A stretch of 52,898 nt of DNA from an uncultured Bacilli bacterium (GTDB taxonomy: Bacteria; Bacillota_I; Bacilli_A; RF39; UBA660), in contig CALVHX010000004.1 in NCBI GenBank assembly GCA_944329195.1, forward strand, positions 1-52,898, given 5' to 3'. The position numbers and the translations under genes are program-made. Below the pieces are notes generated by a model, which was not told the DNA's origin, ran no database searches, and saw nothing but the letters and a program-made list of their open reading frames with translations. Below, piece by piece: positions 24,174 through 33,953 of the stretch (position 1 is the first letter of the stretch; every line of letters starts with the position of its first letter).

Positions 24174-25169
24174 GTGATTACAAATAGGCAAAAAGAGATG
24201 TTAAAAGTAATTGTTGAAGAATATATTAAGACTGCTAAGCCAGTTAGTTCAAATCATATTTGTAAGAAGCTTAAATGTTCTTCCGCTACGATAAGAAATG
24301 AAATGGCAAGACTTGAGGATTTACACCTTTTAGAAAAAAATCATTTTGCTTCTGGTAGGATCCCTAGTGAGGAAGGTTATAAATACTATGTTGATAATTT
24401 GATGAGGCCTAAAACTATGACAGGAGAAGACATGCTTAAGCTTCAGACAATATTTAGAAACAACTCGCTAGATTTGAACGATACAATAAAGAAAAGTATC
24501 GAAATTGTCAGTGAAATTACTAATTATACTGCAATTGTTTTGGGGACTTCTTCAAAGGATAATAGACTTAAAAAAGTTGAAATTGTGCCACTTGAAGATA
24601 ATAAGATTTTATCGATTGTCATAACTGATAAAGGGGTGGTTCAGCACAAGATTTTGTATTTGCCAGAAAGTGTTGCCACTGATGAGGTTAAAAAAACTGT
24701 CGAACTTATCAATAAGCTTGTAGTAGGTACTCCTATTAATGAGGTTAGTGAAAAACTCGAATATGAAGTTAAACCTATTATTAAGGATTATGTTAATCAA
24801 TATGAGGTTTTGTATAATACTTTTTACGATGCTTTTCATGAGTTTACAGAGAATCAAACTAACGTTCATTTTGGAGGAAGAAATAATATTTTGAAACAGC
24901 CAGAATTTAGTAGTATTGATAAAGTTAAAGAAATACTTGGTAAATTTGATGATATTGATAGTATTTCCAAGATGCAAGAAGATAGTAATGGTATAAATAT
25001 CTATATTGGAAGTGAAACTGACTTATCAAATGATGTTTCAGTTATTAAGACGAAGTATAGTATCGATGGGGAAGATGGAACGATTGCTATTATAGGTCCA
25101 AAGAGAATGGAATATGGTAGAGTTGTTGCTCTCCTTGACTATATTAAGGATAATTTAGGAGGTAAATAG
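24174..25169 (+). CDS. hrcA: Heat-inducible transcription repressor HrcA
   Basis: Repressor of 331 residues controlling class I heat-shock genes by binding CIRCE, with GroEL modulating its activity in known systems. The N-terminal winged helix includes RQKEMLKVIVEEYIKTAKPV and SSATIRNEMARLEDLHLLEK, then ASGRIPSEEGYKYYVD, invariant in HrcA. A GAF-like domain follows, ending with IAIIGPKRMEYGRVVALLDY. The start is GTG 24174 with AGGAAGTGAT upstream. First gene of an operon with two CIRCE-like sites in its promoter, so it is autoregulated. Its TAG stop shares one base with the grpE GTG. Confidence 0.95.
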   Translation: MITNRQKEMLKVIVEEYIKTAKPVSSNHICKKLKCSSATIRNEMARLEDLHLLEKNHFASGRIPSEEGYKYYVDNLMRPKTMTGEDMLKLQTIFRNNSLDLNDTIKKSIEIVSEITNYTAIVLGTSSKDNRLKKVEIVPLEDNKILSIVITDKGVVQHKILYLPESVATDEVKKTVELINKLVVGTPINEVSEKLEYEVKPIIKDYVNQYEVLYNTFYDAFHEFTENQTNVHFGGRNNILKQPEFSSIDKVKEILGKFDDIDSISKMQEDSNGINIYIGSETDLSNDVSVIKTKYSIDGEDGTIAIIGPKRMEYGRVVALLDYIKDNLGGK

Positions 25170-25759
25170 TGGAAAATAATGTAAAAGGTAAAAATAAATG
25201 TCATCGTAATAGTAAAGAACATCACGATGAACATAAAAAAGAAAATATTAAAGAAGAAAAATGTGAATGTGAAAACAGCGAATGTCCTAATAGCGAAGAA
25301 GTTAATGATGAAAGAGAATTATTAGGAAAGAGAATTAAGCAGCTAGAAGAATCTTTACTTCGTAGTCAAGCAGAACTTTTAAATTATAGAAAGAGGAAAG
25401 ATGAGGAGACTTCGAGGATAATAAAGTATGCTGAAGAAGACGTTTTGAAGGGCTTTCTTCCTATTCTCGACAATTTTGAAAGAGCTATAAGTATGGATGA
25501 TGATAATTTGGACGATGAGGTTTCGAAATTTCTTGAAGGTTTTAAACTAATGTATAAGCAAATTAAGGAGCTTCTTACTAAATTTGAGGTTAGGGAAATT
25601 GAGGCCTTGGGTAAGGAATTTGATCCAGCTTATCATCAGGCTGTCGTCATGGATAAGGATGATACTAAAGAACATGGTATTGTTACAGAAGTGTTACAAA
25701 AGGGCTATATGTACAAGGATCGTGTTCTTAGGGTGGCAATGGTAAAGGTTAATGAGTAG
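25169..25759 (+). CDS. grpE: Nucleotide exchange factor GrpE
   Basis: Cochaperone of 196 residues that releases ADP from DnaK. A long charged N-terminus rich in Lys, Glu, His and Cys (about 1-45, including KCECENSECPNSEE) is unusual; the several cysteines and histidines are not part of the normal family. A coiled coil then has ESLLRSQAELLNYRKRKDEE, and the core has LPILDNFERAI and the C-terminal beta domain with FDPAYHQAVV and GYMYKDRVLRVAMVKV. GTG start overlapping the hrcA stop, with AGGAGG 6 bases upstream. Confidence 0.95.
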   Translation: MENNVKGKNKCHRNSKEHHDEHKKENIKEEKCECENSECPNSEEVNDERELLGKRIKQLEESLLRSQAELLNYRKRKDEETSRIIKYAEEDVLKGFLPILDNFERAISMDDDNLDDEVSKFLEGFKLMYKQIKELLTKFEVREIEALGKEFDPAYHQAVVMDKDDTKEHGIVTEVLQKGYMYKDRVLRVAMVKVNE

Positions 25760-25766
25760 GTGACCA

Positions 25767-25982
25767 ATGAATAAAAGGCAGATAAAAGAAGTTTGCTATA
25801 TTGTAATCTCGGTATTGCTTGCAATATTAGCAGTTAAATTCTTTATATGGTTACTTCCTATTATTATGATAATAATAGTAGCGCTTATTATTTATAATTC
25901 TGTAAAGAGTTTTAAATATAAAAAGAAAAAAAGTGATAGACCGATCAAGGTTATTCACGATGATGAAAAAGATAATAAATAA
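25767..25982 (+). CDS. Small membrane protein in the heat-shock operon, unknown function
   Basis: Protein of 71 residues lying between grpE and dnaK. A short charged N-terminus (MNKRQIKEVC) precedes a hydrophobic stretch of about 35 residues (10-44), enough for one long or two tight membrane helices. A strongly basic then acidic tail ends KKKKSDRPIKVIHDDEKDNK. AGGTGA lies 4 bases before the ATG; 7 bases separate it from grpE and 18 from dnaK, so it must be co-transcribed and CIRCE controlled. No family is recognised. A membrane-linked chaperone cofactor is conceivable but is speculation. Confidence 0.75.
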   Translation: MNKRQIKEVCYIVISVLLAILAVKFFIWLLPIIMIIIVALIIYNSVKSFKYKKKKSDRPIKVIHDDEKDNK

Positions 25983-27836
<1,854 letters not shown>

Positions 27837-27841
27837 TAAGC

Positions 27842-27865
27842 AAAGTTCTAGGTAACTAGAACTTT
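27842..27865 (+). promoter_or_regulatory. Stable hairpin with GTAA loop between dnaK and dnaJ
   Basis: Perfect 10-bp stem AAAGTTCTAG (27842-27851) / CTAGAACTTT (27856-27865) closed by a GTAA tetraloop, a GNRA type in RNA. No T run follows, so it is not a normal terminator. It probably stabilises or processes the operon mRNA, giving more dnaK than dnaJ (inference). Confidence 0.6.
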
Positions 27866-27888
27866 ATGCTTATGTTTGGAGGGATTTT

Positions 27889-29001
27889 ATGAATAAAAAA
27901 GATTATTATGAGGTTCTTGGTGTTTCTAAAACAGCAAGCCAAGATGAAATAAAATCGGCTTTTAGGAAACTGGCTAAGAAGTATCATCCAGATGTATCGA
28001 AAGAAGAAAATGCAGCAGAAAAATTTAAAGAATGTCAAGAGGCATATGCTGTTTTATCTGATGAAAATAAAAGAAAACAATATGATCAATATGGTCATTC
28101 GGCCTTTACTAATAGTCAAGGTGGTTTTTCTGGATTTGATGGATTTGATTTTGGCAGTATGGATGATATTTTTGGTGATATCTTTAGAAATTTTGGCTTT
28201 GGAAGCAGTTCTAGTTCTCGAAGTAGGAGTAGAAGACAAGATGGAAGCGATCTACTATATAGAATGACTATTTCTTTTGAGGAGGCTGTAAACGGTTCTA
28301 AAAGAGATATTAAAATAGAGGTGGAAGATGAATGCCCCGATTGTCATGGGCAAGGGGGATTTAATAGTCATACTTGTTCAGAATGTAAGGGTTCTGGTAC
28401 GGTGACAAGACAGCAAAGTACAATATTTGGATCATTTCTTTCTAAAACTACTTGTCCACATTGTAATGGTACTGGTACTTCTTTCGAAAGAGTTTGTACT
28501 AGTTGTCGTGGAAAAGGAACTGTTAAACAAAATAAGACTTTGACAGTTACTATTCCAAAGGGCGTAGATACTGGTAATAGACTTAGACTTGCTGGAAAGG
28601 GTGAGGCTGGTACTAATGGTGGCCTTCCCGGAGATTTATATATTGAGTTTACTGTTAAAGAAGATGATTTTTACCAGAGGGATGGGAATGATATTTATAT
28701 AGTTGTTCCACTAACTATTACTGAAGCAGTGCTCGGCTGTAAGAAGATGATTCCAACGGTCTATGGTAATGTAGAATTATCTATTCCGGAGGGTACAAAA
28801 AATAGTAGCAAGTTGAGACTTAAAGGAAAAGGTATAGATAGTGAAGTCAACAATAAAAAAGGTGACATGTATGTTATCATCGATGTTGTCATACCTAGTA
28901 AATTATCAAGAAAACAAAAGGAATTATTTAAAGAGCTTTCTGAAACAGATTTAGATGATGACAGTAAGTTTACTAAATATAATAAAAGACTAAAAAGATA
29001 G
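27889..29001 (+). CDS. dnaJ: Chaperone protein DnaJ (Hsp40, type I)
   Basis: Cochaperone of 370 residues that delivers substrates to DnaK and triggers ATP hydrolysis. J domain (1-70) with the HPD motif in [11 protein letters not shown]; a Gly/Phe and Ser-rich linker with a [10 protein letters not shown] patch (about 75-120); four zinc-finger repeats [24 protein letters not shown] and CTSCRGKG; then the C-terminal beta domains. A GGAGGG site lies 7 bases before the ATG. Last gene of the hrcA operon, closed by a strong terminator. Confidence 0.97.
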   Translation: MNKKDYYEVLGVSKTASQDEIKSAFRKLAKKYHPDVSKEENAAEKFKECQEAYAVLSDENKRKQYDQYGHSAFTNSQGGFSGFDGFDFGSMDDIFGDIFRNFGFGSSSSSRSRSRRQDGSDLLYRMTISFEEAVNGSKRDIKIEVEDECPDCHGQGGFNSHTCSECKGSGTVTRQQSTIFGSFLSKTTCPHCNGTGTSFERVCTSCRGKGTVKQNKTLTVTIPKGVDTGNRLRLAGKGEAGTNGGLPGDLYIEFTVKEDDFYQRDGNDIYIVVPLTITEAVLGCKKMIPTVYGNVELSIPEGTKNSSKLRLKGKGIDSEVNNKKGDMYVIIDVVIPSKLSRKQKELFKELSETDLDDDSKFTKYNKRLKR

Positions 29002-29034
29002 TGTCAATGCTTTATATTGATACTATCTTTTTAT
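28993..29034 (+). terminator. Terminator of the hrcA-dnaJ operon
   Basis: Long imperfect stem, GATAGTGTCAA with TTGATACTATC and flanking A/T pairs, 9-nt loop, ending in TTTTT. Confidence 0.8.
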
Positions 29035-29062
29035 TAGTGTTTTAATTATTGTTGATTATCTA

Positions 29063-29091
29063 TTTACTTAAGTACTTTATGATGTTATAAT
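29063..29091 (+). promoter_or_regulatory. Promoter of rsmE
   Basis: TTTACT at 29063-29068, 17-bp spacer, TATAAT at 29086-29091 with TG one base before (extended -10). Confidence 0.7.
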
Positions 29092-29112
29092 GAGTTAGAA
29101 ATGAGGTTTGCT

Positions 29113-29829
29113 ATGCAAAGATATTTTGCTAAAGGGTGTAATAATGGAGAAATAATTCTATTAGATAGTGATATTCATCATATTAAAAATGTTATGAGAA
29201 TGAATAAGGGAGAAAAGATAGAAGTTATTTGTGATAATAAGCTCTATATATGTAATATTGAAAATTTAAATCCGTTATCTTTAAGCGTAGACAGCATTAG
29301 TTTGGAAGAAAGAGGTATTCTTTATGATGTTACTATCGCTTTGGGACTAGTTAAAGAGCAAAAAATGGATTTAATATTGCAAAAACTAACTGAACTTGGT
29401 GTTTCTAGGATTATTCCAGTAGAAATGGAACGTAGTATAGTTAAAATTGATAAAGAAAGATTAAAGAAGAAGATGGTTAGATGGCAGACTATTTGTAAAG
29501 AGGCTAGTGAGCAATCTAAGAGAATGGATATTCCAATTGTAACTGATATAATGACAATAGAAGATTTGATACGGATAGAATCAGATATAAAACTTGTCGC
29601 TTCGACAAAAGAAAAAAATAAAATGTTAGATTACTATTTACAAAGAGCGAATGAGTGTGTTAAAATTATAATGGTGATAGGTCCCGAAGGAGGAATTAGT
29701 GAGAGAGAAGAATCATTTCTTTTAGCTAATGGTTTTGATTCTGTTTCCTTTGGCCCTTTGATTTTTAGGGTTGAAACAGCGGCAATTTATGCAGGGGCAG
29801 TGTTTAATTTTTATAGCAGTAAGAGGTGA
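29113..29829 (+). CDS. rsmE: 16S rRNA (uracil-1498-N3)-methyltransferase
   Basis: SPOUT-class methyltransferase of 238 residues modifying U1498 of 16S rRNA. It begins MQRYFAKG, the usual RsmE opening, with a PUA-like N-terminal domain. It then has KEQKMDLILQKLTELGV and the knotted SAM site IGPEGGISEREESF...FGPLIFRVETAA, the family hallmark. The ATG at 29113 has GAGGT 6 bases upstream; an ATG at 29101 is out of range of that site. prmA, which usually lies between dnaJ and rsmE, is absent here. Confidence 0.93.
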   Translation: MQRYFAKGCNNGEIILLDSDIHHIKNVMRMNKGEKIEVICDNKLYICNIENLNPLSLSVDSISLEERGILYDVTIALGLVKEQKMDLILQKLTELGVSRIIPVEMERSIVKIDKERLKKKMVRWQTICKEASEQSKRMDIPIVTDIMTIEDLIRIESDIKLVASTKEKNKMLDYYLQRANECVKIIMVIGPEGGISEREESFLLANGFDSVSFGPLIFRVETAAIYAGAVFNFYSSKR

Positions 29830-29834
29830 ATGAA

Positions 29835-30545
29835 ATGTTAAATTCATTTGTTAATTTTTATGATAATTTGTCTTCTGATGGTGTTTTTTTCTTTTGGATA
29901 ATTGTTTTTCTTTTTTCTTTTCTTATCTTTTTGTCTGTTATGCTGTTTATCAAAAATAATAAATTATCAAAACTACTTAAAGAAAAAATGATATTAGATA
30001 ACGTACAGAAAAATGATAATGCAGAGCAAGAGAAAAAAGAAGAAGATAAACTGGAAATTTTATCAGTTAATAAAGAAAAAGAAGAAGAAAATGCTGAGAA
30101 AAAAGAGTCAGCAAATATAGTAAAAGAAAACCTTCCATATCAGAAGAATATACTAAGACAGATGAATGCGAGAATGCAGACCTCTCCTATTCATATTGAA
30201 AAGAATGATATTAGTGATTTAACTAATTTAGATTTTGATTCTAAAAAAGATACATTGGGTATAGACTTGGGTGAGGATATGTCTTGTCCTCTTGAAGAGA
30301 TGGAGGATGTCTATGAAGTTAATGACAACATGATGTTTGCTAGTGAGATTGTCAGCAAGATGGAAAAAGAAATTAAGCCTTCTAATATAGAATTAACTGA
30401 ATACGAAAAAAAACAAGAAGAAGAAGCTATTATCAGTTACGATGAACTACTCAAAGTCAAAGATAAGATTTACAATATTACTGAAGATGAAGAGACGGAT
30501 GAATTTATCGATGAACTTAAATCATTTAGACTAAATTTGCAGTAA
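29835..30545 (+). CDS. Membrane-anchored acidic coiled protein, unknown function
   Basis: Protein of 236 residues downstream of rsmE. An N-terminal segment with one membrane helix (about 17-42, rich in Phe) is followed by a basic stop-transfer (KNNKLSKLLKEK) and then a highly charged region rich in Glu and Lys (about 60-110) likely to be coiled or disordered. Acidic stretches continue to the C-terminus. The topology suggests a single anchor with a long cytoplasmic domain, as in some cell-division or scaffold proteins. GAGGTG overlaps the rsmE stop and precedes the ATG at 29835. A terminator follows. No family recognised. Confidence 0.7.
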   Translation: MLNSFVNFYDNLSSDGVFFFWIIVFLFSFLIFLSVMLFIKNNKLSKLLKEKMILDNVQKNDNAEQEKKEEDKLEILSVNKEKEEENAEKKESANIVKENLPYQKNILRQMNARMQTSPIHIEKNDISDLTNLDFDSKKDTLGIDLGEDMSCPLEEMEDVYEVNDNMMFASEIVSKMEKEIKPSNIELTEYEKKQEEEAIISYDELLKVKDKIYNITEDEETDEFIDELKSFRLNLQ

Positions 30546-30576
30546 TATTAGAACTAATATAATTAATAGAGAATAG

Positions 30577-30604
30577 AAGATGACAGTTTTTGTCATCTTT
30601 TATT
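30577..30604 (+). terminator. Terminator after the rsmE operon
   Basis: Nine-bp stem AAGATGACA (30577-30585) / TGTCATCTT (30591-30599), 5-base loop, T-rich tail. Confidence 0.8.
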
Positions 30605-30678
30605 AATAAACTATGTATTATCTTTATTTCGACATATATTTAGCGATGATGGATATATATTAGTAGTAGGGTGATAAC

Positions 30679-31698
30679 ATGATTAAGAAAATGAAATTAA
30701 AAAGTGTTAGCAAAAAGAAAATTAGAAAATCTTTTTTTTATATAGTTATAGTATATGTAGTATTTGCTCTTACTTTTTATTATTCATTAAGAAATAATGG
30801 TGATGATAATAATACAAAGTTTATTAATTTTTTACTTAATGGTGGTAATAGTCATATGATAGGTGATTATAAAATTACTAATATTGTGAATTCGACAGTT
30901 AATTTTTTGCTTAACATCGATATTACTAATCCATCTAGTATTTTAGATACGGGTATTTTAATGTATGGTAATAATGATAAGATATTGGAGCTTGAACATA
31001 ATGACGATTATAGTAATTTAGAAGAACTTAAGAAAGTTAGTTCCTATATGGCTGATCCGAATCCTGTCGATCCAGAAAATCCGATTATTTATATTTATAA
31101 TTCACATCAGCTTGAAAATTATAGTAATACTAATTTAGATATATATGGAATCACTCCTAATGTTCTCATGGCTTCATATTTACTTAAGGAAAAACTGAAT
31201 AATAGGGGATTATCGACAATAGTGGAAGATTCTAATTTGACAGAGTTTTTAAATTTGAATGGTTGGAATCATGCACAATCTTATAATGCTTCTAGGATAT
31301 TTATTTTGGATAAAAAAAATAGATATCCTTCCTTAAAATATTTTATCGATATTCATAGGGATTCTGTCAGTAAGGATATTACTACTGTTAATATTGATGG
31401 TAAAGATTATGCTAGAATATTATTTGTAATTGGCTTAGAACATAATAATTATGAAGAAAATATTAGGACTGCTGAAGCTATAGAGGGTATTGCAAACAAA
31501 TATTATAAAGGTTTGTCTCGTGGTATTTATAAAAAGGAAGGGGAAGGTGTAAATGGGATCTATAATCAAGATATAAGTCCCAATTCTGTACTTATAGAAG
31601 TTGGAGGGGTCGATAACAATATTGATGAGGTTTTAAATACGACAGAGGCTATATCAAATATATTATATTATTATATAAATGGTGACAATAATGAATAA
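30679..31698 (+). CDS. spoIIP: Stage II sporulation protein P-like peptidoglycan hydrolase
   Basis: Membrane-anchored amidase/endopeptidase of 339 residues, SpoIIP family. One N-terminal membrane helix (about 18-37), a variable stem, then the catalytic domain. IIYIYNSHQLENY carries H143 and E146. YFIDIHRDSV carries H226, GKDYARILFVIG is conserved, and SPNSVLIEVGG has E307. All residues of the H-E-H-E metal set seen in the family are present. In Bacillus SpoIIP thins septal wall during engulfment with SpoIID and SpoIIM; neither is encoded here. AGGGTGAT precedes the ATG. It overlaps the following small gene. Confidence 0.88.
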   Translation: MIKKMKLKSVSKKKIRKSFFYIVIVYVVFALTFYYSLRNNGDDNNTKFINFLLNGGNSHMIGDYKITNIVNSTVNFLLNIDITNPSSILDTGILMYGNNDKILELEHNDDYSNLEELKKVSSYMADPNPVDPENPIIYIYNSHQLENYSNTNLDIYGITPNVLMASYLLKEKLNNRGLSTIVEDSNLTEFLNLNGWNHAQSYNASRIFILDKKNRYPSLKYFIDIHRDSVSKDITTVNIDGKDYARILFVIGLEHNNYEENIRTAEAIEGIANKYYKGLSRGIYKKEGEGVNGIYNQDISPNSVLIEVGGVDNNIDEVLNTTEAISNILYYYINGDNNE

Positions 31699-32014
31699 GA
31701 AGAAAATATGTAAATATATTTTTATGTTACTTTTTTTAGTATTTGTTATAGGATATGTTATCGAAAGGACTGGTTATTATGAATATAATCTACAAAATAA
31801 AACTACTATGACTAATGAGGCTATGAAGAAATTTGAAGAAGATTTGAAACAGGGGAAGGATGTTACTATAGAAGATTATACTACAAATACAGAAAAAGAT
31901 TATACTAGTTCTTTAACTAAAGGTACTAATAAGATTGCTACGAAGATTAATGTGTACTTAAAAAAAGGTATAGAAGGTATTTTTAAGGTACTTGGTAATT
32001 TTGTTGAAGAATAA
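31691..32014 (+). CDS. Small membrane-anchored protein downstream of spoIIP (YqxA-like position)
   Basis: Protein of 107 residues with one N-terminal membrane helix (about 9-27) and a hydrophilic external part containing KKFEEDLKQGKDVTIEDY and a C-terminal amphipathic stretch LKKGIEGIFKVLGNF. The ATG at 31691 overlaps the last codons of spoIIP, and GGTGA lies 5 bases before it. In Bacillus spoIIP is also followed by a small membrane protein gene, yqxA. The layout is alike but sequence identity cannot be shown here, so the relation is inference. Confidence 0.65.
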   Translation: MNKKKICKYIFMLLFLVFVIGYVIERTGYYEYNLQNKTTMTNEAMKKFEEDLKQGKDVTIEDYTTNTEKDYTSSLTKGTNKIATKINVYLKKGIEGIFKVLGNFVEE

Positions 32015-32046
32015 AAGAAGTAAGCTATTTGTTTCTTACTTCTTTT
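32013..32046. terminator. Bidirectional terminator between convergent genes
   Basis: Perfect 12-bp stem 32013-32024 / 32035-32046 with a 10-nt loop, flanked by T on one strand and A on the other. It includes the stop codon of the small gene and runs into the end of rnhC. Confidence 0.85.
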
Positions 32047-32975
32047 AATATTCTTTCAGTGTTGCTAAAATTTAATTTTGCAATGTTTTTTAAAACATCT
32101 TTTCCATATTTTTGTACTAATTTAATACCAATGTCTTCAACGTAATAATTAGCTCCTTTTGGAAGAAATACTCCATATTTTTCTCCTAGTTTATCCATTT
32201 CTTTGACAAAAATGTATCTACTAATTAAAGATGATACTGCGACTGAAAAGCATTTATCTTCTGCCTTGGTAATAAATGTTATTCCTTTTAGTGGATTTTG
32301 ATATTCTTCTAAATGTTTGTAGTAACTTTTCTCTGGTTCAAATTGATCTACAATAATATAATCACTCGTATGTTCCTTAGCTATTTCTGTTAACACTTTG
32401 TTGTGAAGTATGGCTTTTATTTTATTCATATTCATATTTTTATCGTATTTTTCATTATATTCTCTATTACTTAAGATTATGGATTTGTAAGGAATTTGTT
32501 TTATAATTTTTGGAACTATTTTTAGAATTTGTTCGTCAGATAGTTTCTTAGAATCTTTTACTCCTAACTCAGCTAGAAAAGGGATGTTTTCTTTGGAAAC
32601 GTAGGAGGCAGTTACAACGATTGGTCCATAGTAATCTCCTGTTCCTACTTCGTCTGAACCAATTGATGAGATGTCAATTGGAATAGTAGTTTCGTTATCT
32701 TCTTTTTCTTCCTTTTTGCTTTCATCGTCAATAAAGTATTCAATGTCGCTTTTGTTTTTTGATATATTTGCCCACATATCTGCTTCGATATCTGCCGATA
32801 TTCCTTGAAACATAGCTTTTCCTGATTCATATAGTGTCACTATTGTATCTCCTGTATCTGCTTGAAAAATAGCATATGGAGGAGTTTTGGCTCTTTTCAT
32901 ATCCTTATAAAATTCATTCATTAGTTTTTGTGTTTCTTTATCTGTTTTTATTACTTTAGTAATTGATTTTTTCAT
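32025..32975 (-). CDS. rnhC: Ribonuclease HIII
   Basis: Enzyme of 316 residues cutting RNA in RNA-DNA hybrids. An N-terminal TBP-like substrate-binding domain (about 1-85) is typical of HIII and absent from HII. The catalytic domain has GSDEVGTGDYYGP with D108, E109 and D114, LGVKDSKKLSD, VDQFEPEKSY and KAEDKCFSVAVSSLISRYIF. ATG 32975 lies shortly after AGAGAGGTG on the minus strand; a GTG six bases upstream is too close to that site. It converges with the spoIIP cluster and shares a terminator with it. Confidence 0.94.
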   Translation of the reverse strand: MKKSITKVIKTDKETQKLMNEFYKDMKRAKTPPYAIFQADTGDTIVTLYESGKAMFQGISADIEADMWANISKNKSDIEYFIDDESKKEEKEDNETTIPIDISSIGSDEVGTGDYYGPIVVTASYVSKENIPFLAELGVKDSKKLSDEQILKIVPKIIKQIPYKSIILSNREYNEKYDKNMNMNKIKAILHNKVLTEIAKEHTSDYIIVDQFEPEKSYYKHLEEYQNPLKGITFITKAEDKCFSVAVSSLISRYIFVKEMDKLGEKYGVFLPKGANYYVEDIGIKLVQKYGKDVLKNIAKLNFSNTERILKEVRNK

Positions 32976-33095
32976 AGACACCTCTCTGAAATAATTTTAA
33001 CATAATTTTGTTATTTATTAAATAGTTGTTACTAAAAATGTATATTTTATTATTTGATTTGAACGATATAAGTGTTATTTTTGGTTTATATTTAC

Positions 33096-33124
33096 TTGTT
33101 TTTTATGGTCAATTAATTTATAAT
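33096..33124 (+). promoter_or_regulatory. Promoter of the ECF transporter operon
   Basis: TTGTTT at 33096-33101, 17-bp spacer, TATAAT at 33119-33124. The rest of the 168-bp gap before ecfA1 is plain AT-rich DNA. Confidence 0.6.
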
Positions 33125-33143
33125 ATATATGGGGCGAAGTGTT

Positions 33144-33953
33144 ATGGAAAAATGCATTATTAGAATAAAAGATATGTCATTTAAATATGATAAAGAGTAT
33201 TTGTTTAAAAACTTTAACATGGAAATAGAAGAGAATACTTTTGTGTCAATTATTGGAAAAAATGGTTCTGGAAAAAGTAGTCTTGCAAGAATACTAGTTG
33301 GTTTAAATAAATATGATGGTTATATAAATATTGATGGATACTTGCTTAGTGATTCCTATTTAAATAAGATTAGAAGGACTCTTTCTGTTTGTTTTGATAA
33401 TGCAGATGAACATTTTATTGGAGAGACAGTTATGAGTGACTTGGCTTTTTCACTGGAAAACTTAGAATATGATAGGAAGGATATTGATAATTTAATTAGA
33501 GAAATTTCCAAAAAATTTAAAATAGATAATATATTAGAAAAATCTTCTCTAGAGCTTAATGATTCAGAAAAAGAAAAAGTTTCGATAGCTTCTTCACTTA
33601 TACATAACCCTAAAATTTTACTTTTGGATGAATCTATACATAAGTTAAATGCTAATGATAAAAAATTAGTGTTTAAAATACTTAAGGAGAAGGTTAGAAA
33701 TAAAAGCTTGACGGTTATCTTGATCACGCACAATTTAGAAGATACTTTATATAGTGATAGAATAATTGTTTTAGACAGTGGTAAGATTGTTTATGATGAT
33801 ACGAAGGAAAAAATATACGAAGATGATAAACTCGAAAAGCTCGGTTTTAATCTTCCATTTATAGTAAAATTATCACATAATTTAAAGCTTTACGATCTAA
33901 TTGATAAGGTATATTTTGATGAGAAAGGTATTATTGATGAATTATGGGGATAA
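33144..33953 (+). CDS. ecfA1: Energy-coupling factor ATPase EcfA1
   Basis: One of two ATPases of the ECF module that powers vitamin and metal uptake through interchangeable S components, 269 residues. Walker A GKNGSGKS (38-45), Walker B LLLLDES with D162 and catalytic E163, switch histidine H196 in THNLED. Two motifs are abnormal: the signature LSGGQ reads LNDSE (138-142), and the Q-loop glutamine is replaced by Asp in CFDNAD. ATG 33144 follows GAAGTG; an ATG at 33129 has no ribosome site. It overlaps ecfA2 by 10 bases. The gene order ecfA1-ecfA2-ecfT-truA is as in Bacillus. Confidence 0.9.
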   Translation: MEKCIIRIKDMSFKYDKEYLFKNFNMEIEENTFVSIIGKNGSGKSSLARILVGLNKYDGYINIDGYLLSDSYLNKIRRTLSVCFDNADEHFIGETVMSDLAFSLENLEYDRKDIDNLIREISKKFKIDNILEKSSLELNDSEKEKVSIASSLIHNPKILLLDESIHKLNANDKKLVFKILKEKVRNKSLTVILITHNLEDTLYSDRIIVLDSGKIVYDDTKEKIYEDDKLEKLGFNLPFIVKLSHNLKLYDLIDKVYFDEKGIIDELWG

